Shown: positions 58,198 through 64,000 of the stretch, piece by piece
How positions within the stretch are numbered: position 1 is the stretch's first letter
Layout of the letters: each line of letters begins with the position of its first letter
NCBI RefSeq assembly: GCF_003589595.1
Contig: NW_020653711.1
Location: 3,999,402 to 4,063,401, forward strand
Reading direction: 5' to 3'
DNA length: 64,000 nucleotides
Origin: Hyposmocoma kahamanoa
Taxonomy: Eukaryota; Arthropoda; Insecta; Lepidoptera; Cosmopterigidae
Position numbers and translations under genes: made by a program
The notes under the pieces: model-generated
Database searches by the model: none
Seen by the model: only the letters and a program-made list of their open reading frames with translations
What the model was told of the DNA's origin: nothing

Positions 58198-59143
58198 CAA
58201 TATCAATTTCGCAATAATTTTGTAATGGCATTTGCAAAATGACAATTTATCATGAGCGAGATTTAAAAATTCTACAAATTGAAACTTTTTAATGATTTAA
58301 CCATAGGAGAAATATTAGTTAACAATTACAACAAACTAGTTAATTTCACAAAAAAATAATTGAATAATCATGGTTGTGAAATATTCTAACATTCGATAAA
58401 AACTTAACAACACTTGAAAGGCAAAATGGGATAAGCGATACTGTTGGGTTATTATTGAGTTATATACGAGGGCCATACCAAAAGAACTTAGATACTCTTT
58501 AATCACTTGTTCATACTGGCTAGTTATACACCGTCGTAAAGTCAAGTTATTTGCAAATAAATTTGAAAATGGAACACGTCTTAAATCAAATTCTTTTCTT
58601 TATTTTTTTATTTCTCGGAGACAATCTGCGGGAATTTTGTTCGCAACGATGGAGCTCTCTCGACGTGATTTTCGTGTTATGATTTATTATGACTAGATAA
58701 AAGGTTTAAATCCGTAAGAATGTTTTGAACTTTTAGCCACAACTTTTGGTGATACTGCTTGTTTATGAGCTACAGTTTTCAATTAGTTTGCTGAATTTAA
58801 AAGAGGACAGGGAAGCTTTGAAGATGAGGCGAAGTGAGGTCGGCCGCCAGTCACGGTTACTCAAGAAAACGTTCAAGCTGTCGAAAAAGTAATTCGTGAT
58901 AACCGACGAACACATATGTAGAGCTTGAGCAAGAACTGGGTATTAGATCACCAGCATTGCAAACTATTATTCAGGGGCAACTGTCCCTCCGTAAGCGTTG
59001 CTCGAGATGGATTCCGCACAAATTTAACGATGAGCAGAAAGAACGTCGCGTGGACTGGTGCAAATTTATGATAGATAAATTCGACTCTGGCGAGAAAAAA
59101 AACGTTTATGATATACTGACAGGTAACGAAACATGGTTATATA

Positions 59144-59521
59144 CTTAGAATAATAACGCATAGAAACCTAGTCCGCACACGCTAAGTGAGGCAAATTAAA
59201 GCGCGCCAAAAGGGCCTACACGAGCGGGCGGGCCTTCAGTGCTCAAGGTCAACTTGCACCGCGAACAGATCAAGAATTTTAGCTAAAAATGACGAAATGT
59301 GCGGTAAATGAGTGTAAAAATACGTCAGACAAACATAAAGTACATACTAACATCACATTCCACAAGGAAGTAACGCGTTTCAACTTATATTTTTATATAA
59401 ATATTCACTAAAACCGAAAATTAACCTACTACTAAAACTAGCCTACATGAATTTGATTTTTGCCTCACTTGTGAGAGTTCGTTTGATATGAAACTATCAT
59501 TCTATGCGTTATTATTCTAAG
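59144..59521 (+). mobile_element. P-like non-autonomous element with a THAP frame
   Basis: Starts CTTAGAATAATAACGCATAG and ends with its exact reverse complement; the inverted ends are perfect for 22 bp. The flanks are GTTATATA (59136-59143) and GTTGTATA (59522-59529), an 8 bp duplication with one change, inside the mariner word TGGTTATATACTCG. An 8 bp duplication plus a THAP-type zinc finger is the P-element profile. At 378 bp it is a deletion derivative. Confidence 0.8.
59289..59400 (+). CDS. THAP zinc-finger N-terminal fragment of a P-like transposase
   Basis: From ATG at 59289 the frame reads MTKCAVNECKNTSDKHKVHT and then NITFHKEVTRFNLYF. The C-x4-C spacing and the later FH match the first half of the THAP (C2CH) DNA-binding domain; the rest of the domain and the transposase are missing. 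It is probably a remnant and not a functional gene, kept because the deletion left the 5' end of the parent transposon. Confidence 0.7.
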
Positions 59522-60179
59522 GTTGTATACTCGTAACCGTAACTATGATCCTGAAACAAAGCGACAGTCCATTGTATGATGGTTTGAAGATGAGCCGACG
59601 TCAACGAAATGTCGTCGTACGCGAAACACACAGAAACAAATGGTCGCCTCATTTTTCTGCATGACAGGACACATTGCTACTGTAGTGCTAGAGGATCAAA
59701 GGACAGTTAACTCCGAATGGTATATAACAGTTTGTGCCCCAAAAGTCTTGTCAGCTTGGTGTTACAAGCAGCCGAAGTCACAATCCGGCACCTCCTCTGA
59801 CGTCACGACAACGACGCTCCACACTTCTGCTACAAAAATCTACTATTTTCATTACAAAAACGTGTCTATCCTGCCTCACCCGCCATATTTCCTTGACCTA
59901 GCGATTTTTACCTTGTGATTTTAACCTCTTTCCAAAAATTAAAGAAATATTAAAAGGCAAGCGGTTTGAAAGCAAAGAAGATGTCATGGCTGCTTATAAG
60001 TTGGAGATTTCTGAGATGTCTAAAGAAGAGTGGTCATCGATATTTTCCAAGTGGTTTAGACGAATGGAAAAGTGTATACGTGTTCATGGGGAATATTTTG
60101 AAATAATCGATATCTGTAATAAAGAATAAATTTTATAATTTTTGAAAATCTAATTTCTTTAAGCATAATCCTCGTATAC

Positions 60180-60835
60180 CGTTGTAATTGGAAACATTAG
60201 CTGATTCCAGCGGTATATTTAACTCAATATAACCAAAAGTGTCGCTTGTGTAGCTTACATCATTCATCATTCATGTCATTTGATATTATAAAAAAAATTT
60301 GAAATTATTTTTTTCAGTAATTTCTACAAAAATTAAAAAGATTTCAGTATGGATACTTCCCTACATAATTTCAGAAATTTTTTGACATAAGTTGTGCCGC
60401 GGTACATAGTTGGGCCCAAGAATGAAGGGATCCTTTACTGACATTATCTCAAGACCACAATTTTATTGCACGTCTAACATTCTAATCTCCCATTTGCACC
60501 CTTGTACATACATCTGTAATTCTGTATATAATATTGTAACGAGGTTAGCGGTGAAGGGTACATCGTCGTTACGACAATAATAGCGTTTATTGCAGGAAAC
60601 ATGTAACTCATACATTACAGGGCGGTTCGTGATACGAGCGCCACACTTAGGTATATCCAACGGGAAATTCCGTGATACGGAAGCGACCCTCGTTCGCTTC
60701 AAATAGGCTGTAGTAGTGGAAGACTACATTCGCTTGTTAGGATGGGAAGGTTATTCGTTGAGGGGAAATCTAGGTGCTATTTTTTTACCCTTGAACTTAT
60801 TTTGAAACAGTACCTGGTCATAGTCTGCCATAGTC
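60180..60835. other. Unassigned sequence
   Basis: No gene recognised. From 60536 the word TGTAACGAGGTTAGCGG and a GC-richer 180 bp resemble the start of an LTR, but no matching end or duplication could be found. Confidence 0.35.
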
Positions 60836-60840
60836 ATAAA

Positions 60841-60970
60841 CTGCCTCCGTGCACTGCCACGCAGAGGTCCCAGGTTCGATTTCCGGGCCGAGAGAAATAT
60901 TTGTAGGGCCTAATTTATTTCTCTCGTGACTTAGGGTGTAATTTGTGGGTATCTATGTGTGTGTGTCTAA
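60841..60970 (+). repeat. tRNA-derived SINE, A-box deleted
   Basis: CTGCCTCCGTG is joined directly to CACTGCCACGCAGAGGTCCC, so the A-box half of the head is missing; the B box AGGTTCGATTTCCGG remains. The body ends GTATCTATGTGTGTGTGTCT. It sits at the broken end of a mariner. Confidence 0.8.
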
Positions 60971-61007
60971 AATTCATATTGTAGTATAAGATAATCTGTA
61001 AAACATT

Positions 61008-61751
61008 ATGTAGCGTTTCGGCTCATCTCGAAAGACCCATACGCTCGATTGCTGCTTTGTTTTGGGATCGTAACTATAAATCCATATTTCGTTATCTGTT
61101 ACTATATCTCACACTAAACGATTGACGCCCATTCGTTGAATCGGGTAAGCATGGTATTGCATCAAATGACGCCATCCGTTTTTTGAGCCTTAGTCAAATT
61201 TTGTGGGATCCACAGAGAGCACAGCTTTTTCACATCCCAATGTTTGTGTAGTATTGATTGTATTTCACTCATGCCTCCTATGCCTAAAGATGCCCGAATT
61301 TCATGGTATGTCACATGCCTGTTTGTTCTGATCATACGGCGTGTGCGCCGCATCGATGTTTTTGTTGTTCACAGCAGTGGACGGGCGACCATCACGAAAT
61401 TCGTCACTGAGATTCACACGACCGCATTTGAATTCTGCAAACCAGCTATAAATAGTCGTCTTGCATGGTGCTTCATCGCAAAAAGCAGTTTGAAGCTGAG
61501 CGAAGCTCCGCTGAGCTGTTAAATTACACTTAAAGTCGTAGAAAATCATGCTACAAAAATTTTCACGAGTTAAATCCATGGTAATATAGACAACCAATTT
61601 CTAAAATGACCACACAATGTAAAAACAAGTGACAGTCAGATAAAACAACTGTATTCTACAGCCAAAGTGTTTTATTTTCAAATGCTGTAATTACGTTTTC
61701 AATATTGTTTATGTAAGTGGCCCGTTCCGGAAACTTCTAGTGCGCCCTATG
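61008..61751 (-). mobile_element. Mariner transposon, 3'-truncated
   Basis: Same subfamily as 1503-2386. The intact 5' end on the minus strand (CATAGGGCGCACTAGAAGTT, TA at 61752-61753) is followed by the same leader (CCACTTACATAAACAATATT). The frame gives NLTAQRSFAQLQTAFCDEAP, TTIYSWFAEFKCGRVNLSDE, the HTH linker, then SLGIGGMSEIQSILHKHWDV (61162-61290), and YSYDPKTKQQSSVWVFRDEP near 61030-61075. The C-terminal half is missing. It retains the middle portion that copy 1 lost. Confidence 0.88.
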
Positions 61752-62172
61752 TATATTGAATAAAAATGAATAACTTTAAAATATGTCTCCTCTTCGTATT
61801 TTTCACAAACAGTTATAAATACATTTTATGTATGTATGTATGAACTTACAAAAATTGACAATTCAAAAAAAAAAAAACTTGTTGTCAGCAATTGGATAAA
61901 TAATGGGTCGAGGATGATTCAAATGAAACAAATTCGGCTATTTCTCCTTAAGCGTGACCAATATTTAGTCGATAGAATATTTATCGACTGCAATCACTAG
62001 CTCCTCACCAGCGGGCAACACTGTTGCGTAATGAACTGTCATTTTAATCCGTCTTCAAAAAACACCGACTATAAGTATACATTATTAGTGACTTACGTAC
62101 AAGCACAAGTTCGGTGGTGTTTGGAGTAGGTACTGTGGCCACATATCGGCTGGAAATGCTAAATACCAATTT

Positions 62173-62450
62173 TGTAGCAGAAGAGCTCCTTGTGAAAGAG
62201 TTTGTCGAGGGAAGTACTGATACCTTACCTATTTCTACCTCCAAGCAGTAATATGAGCAGTACTGCGTTACGGTTTTGAAGAGCAAGGGTGCTGATGAAA
62301 TTACAGGCACATGGGACTGTGATGGGCGCAGTGCCAATATCCTTCAGATCTTTGCGATTTGAAGCTCTGAGTGGTACTGCAACTGTTATGGATAGGTGTG
62401 CCGCTTACTAACCACACCACTTGTCCGTCCTGTCACTTGGTATTTTAAAA
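62173..62450 (-). repeat. Family S repeat
   Basis: From TAGCAGAAGAGCTCCTTGTG to ACCACTTGTCCGTCCTGTCA followed by ATTTTAAAAAAA; near full length. Confidence 0.8.
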
Positions 62451-62644
62451 AAACCAACTGGCCACCGTGGGTTTCATAGAGAAACGTGCCAAGAGTCTTG
62501 TGGGTGACTCTGATTTAGTAGAGGTGAAGCTGTAAAGCATTGAACAACGCCGTAAAGTTGCCTGGTTACCAGTATGCAAAGTCAAAAATATTTACGTTAA
62601 TATAAAATTAGATTCTGGATTTAATTGAGTTTAAGTTTTAAAAA

Positions 62645-62930
62645 AATTCCTTCGATCCGGCCGGATTCAAACCAACGTCTTCTAGCATACCGTGTCAGAC
62701 GCTTTACCAACTAAGCCACAGAACGAACCAGCGGACCTCACGAATTTTTCTATATGCTTGTTGTCGTGTCTTTGTATTTTGTTTTGCAACGAATTTTTAG
62801 TTGTAGCGCCATCTATGAGAAATCTATGAAAGTATTTCGTTACCCAGTTAGATACCTTTACAGCTATCAGCCCCGGGTAGAGATGATGCTATTATTCACT
62901 GTATTTAAATTTTTATTGAATTGATATTAA
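62645..62930 (-). repeat. Family R tRNA-derived SINE
   Basis: CTTCGATCCGGCCGGATTCA contains the minus-strand B box; the A-box region TTCTGTGGCTTAGTTGGTAA is near 62705-62725. The body word GCGCCATCTATGAGAAATCT follows. Confidence 0.8.
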
Positions 62931-63367
62931 GTTATGTATACATAATATGTTAAATTAAGTATAATAAGTTAAATTAATTATAATTACATTCAGCTATTTA
63001 TATAATTATATTATATTAAGTTTAAGTTTTAAATTAAGTTTCAAACAAGGTATAAATATTTAGAAACAGTCGTGAAAGCCTAAAACACCGACGATATATA
63101 ATAGGACCCGCGCTTTGCAACACGAGTGCACCGCAAAATTATGCGAATGTGTGCGTCCGTACACGGCGCGTGGCGGGCGTGCATGCATACTGAGCCGGGT
63201 TGCTAAGTTTGTGTGAAGTTACTGTAAGTTTTATTACACTATATTTATCAAAAATTGTATTCATACATATGTCTAAATTGGTACTGTTCGCATTTAAAAA
63301 AAAAATATATTTAGTTGAAATACCTTGCAATGTTTACTAGAAAAAATATTCCCTTATTCATTTTCAG

Positions 63368-63570
63368 ATTCCTAGAAACATCAATAGCAATCTCGTATGC
63401 AATGCCGACAATAATTTATGTACAGAGGGATTTGCTCGTCTCTATTACGAGATCAATTCTCTACTGAAGGAGAAACCTAATGCTCGTTGGTGACAACTTT
63501 CAGGAATATCACTCACCGGTATCTTAGTATAATAATATGTTACCTAATGATGCTATTCTAAGTATATTTT
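63368..63570 (+). pseudogene. Decayed paralogue of nucleotidase exon 2
   Basis: Preceded by an acceptor-like CATTTTCAG. The first codons read (R)FLETSI; after a frameshift the other frame reads VCNADNNLCTEGFARLYYEI then NSLLKEKPNA, parallel to VCKSNDTKCVGGFARLYQEI and KTLLQEKPKA of the intact exon. Then a deletion and a stop replace the NAGDVFQGT motif, though GDNFQ can be read in another frame, and MLPNDA is still seen near 63538. It is a dead exon of a second gene copy on the same strand, 7.9 kb after the first gene's stop. Confidence 0.85.
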
Positions 63571-63654
63571 TATTTTATTTATTTGTATTAGACAAAATAA
63601 GACAACATCGCATCCTTGGCTCTAATCCCAAAGTAAGTAACTAAAGCAAGTTTT

Positions 63655-63740
63655 TCTACGTTGATCCGGCCGGGAATCGAATCCGGGATGGCGACACCAT
63701 GACAACCGGTGTGCAAGCCACTCGATCACGGAGGTCGTTA
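63655..63740 (-). repeat. tRNA-like SINE head
   Basis: Minus strand: GACCTCCGTGATCGAGTGGC, then CCGGTTGTCATGGTGTCGCC and B box GGATTCGATTCCCGGCC. The same head lies at 34635-34705. It follows a (T)-rich stretch and is not an intact tRNA gene: the 3' acceptor half does not pair with the start. Confidence 0.6.
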
Positions 63741-63909
63741 AAATTGTCGTTATTTCTTTAATATTTTTTAAATTTACCATGTTCTAATGATGATTCATAC
63801 ACGCAGAGTTAGTTGTCAAGGCCCTTGAGTCGAAAATTACATTTCGTTACCTGAAAAGTTATTTTTGCCGCAAAAGCTACATTTTCCAATTTCATTTTTT
63901 AACCGACTA

Positions 63910-64000
63910 CATAAAAGTAATTTCACCAGCACCCTTTACCCTTCAAAACCGGAACTCAGTAATGGACTGGACAAACTCTTTCACAAGGAGCACTACTGCT
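63910..64000 (+). repeat. Family S repeat, cut by the window edge
   Basis: TAATTTCACCAGCACCCTTT, CAAAACCGGAACTCAGTAAT and CTCTTTCACAAGGAGCACTA; the 3' third of an S copy. Confidence 0.75.

Larger units (their letters stand above)
58649..60130 (+). pseudogene. Mariner transposase pseudogene
   Basis: Spans the traces listed for the element; the longest intact pieces are 58957-59148 and 59640-59918. The frame is broken in the HTH part, by the inserted element at 59144 and again near 59750. Confidence 0.85.
58467..60174 (+). mobile_element. Mariner transposon, near full length, split by a P-like element
   Basis: TA at both sides (58465-58466, 60175-60176). Inverted ends begin CGAGG. Without the 378 bp insert and its 8 bp duplication the element is 1,322 bp, a normal mariner length. 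Protein traces in order: SRRDFRVMIYYD (58650 on), EFKRG.GSFEDE.., VTVTQENVQAVEKVIRDNRR (about 58848-58910), VDWCKFMIDKF, YDILTGNETWLYT (the catalytic TGDE Asp is Asn), RNYDPETKRQSIVWWFEDEP and FEIKxx-type C-terminus near 60060. Many stops and frameshifts. A different mariner subfamily from that at 1503. Confidence 0.9.

Noticed and set aside
60536..60720. LTR beginning TGTAACGAGG
   Set aside because: No matching CA end, target duplication or second copy could be found.
63655..63740. Leu-like tRNA gene on the minus strand
   Set aside because: The acceptor stem does not pair and a related head lies at 34635, also without a full tRNA.

Overview
This 64 kb window is animal nuclear DNA, AT-rich and intron-bearing. 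It most likely comes from a moth or butterfly. The evidence for that is the repeat mixture: many tRNA-derived SINEs, mariner, hAT, Transib and P-like DNA transposons, and short CR1/Jockey-type LINE tails ending in TTTGAT-like or GATTTTGAC-like repeats. No operon, CRISPR, rRNA gene or intact cellular tRNA gene was seen. One short run of 10 N (57159-57168) marks an assembly gap.

The only host gene is a secreted 5'-nucleotidase/apyrase-family ectoenzyme on the + strand. It has eleven coding exons between 31452 and 55457, with a 16.5 kb first intron. All five metallophosphatase motifs can be read and every splice junction is in phase, giving 544 residues. There are two surprises. Exon 1 carries one extra C (at 31560/31561) that breaks the frame. 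In addition, three residues of the C-terminal nucleotide pocket that are conserved in the family (Arg354, Asn390 and Asp506 of human CD73) are replaced, while the aromatic clamp is kept. A decayed copy of exon 2 lies near the right edge (63368-63570), which suggests that the gene belongs to a tandem family.

The most notable mobile element is a 3,213 bp Transib (RAG1-like) transposon at 26895-30107. It has a perfect 5 bp target duplication and 39 bp terminal repeats that begin CACAGTG/CACAGTA, with an ACAAAATT motif after a 24 bp gap, resembling a 23-spacer recombination signal. It carries an open 671-codon transposase frame with the whole RAG1-type DDE and zinc set. It sits inside a SINE.

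Left part (1-26800): a mariner inside a fold-back repeat, a TTAA-target MITE found twice (each time inside the same abundant ~300 bp repeat, here called family S), LINE fragments, one LINE with an intact reverse transcriptase (18313-20295), a three-level nest (fold-back repeat > Harbinger-like MITE > SINE) and an ~80 bp minisatellite. Middle (30180-48060): the giant intron 1, full of repeats. Right (55460-64000): a near-complete mariner split by a P-like element with a THAP-domain frame, a second mariner split off by a SINE, and the nucleotidase pseudo-exon.

Family names S, F, R, G, H, K and J are labels used only in this annotation. All were recognised by eye from several copies within the window.
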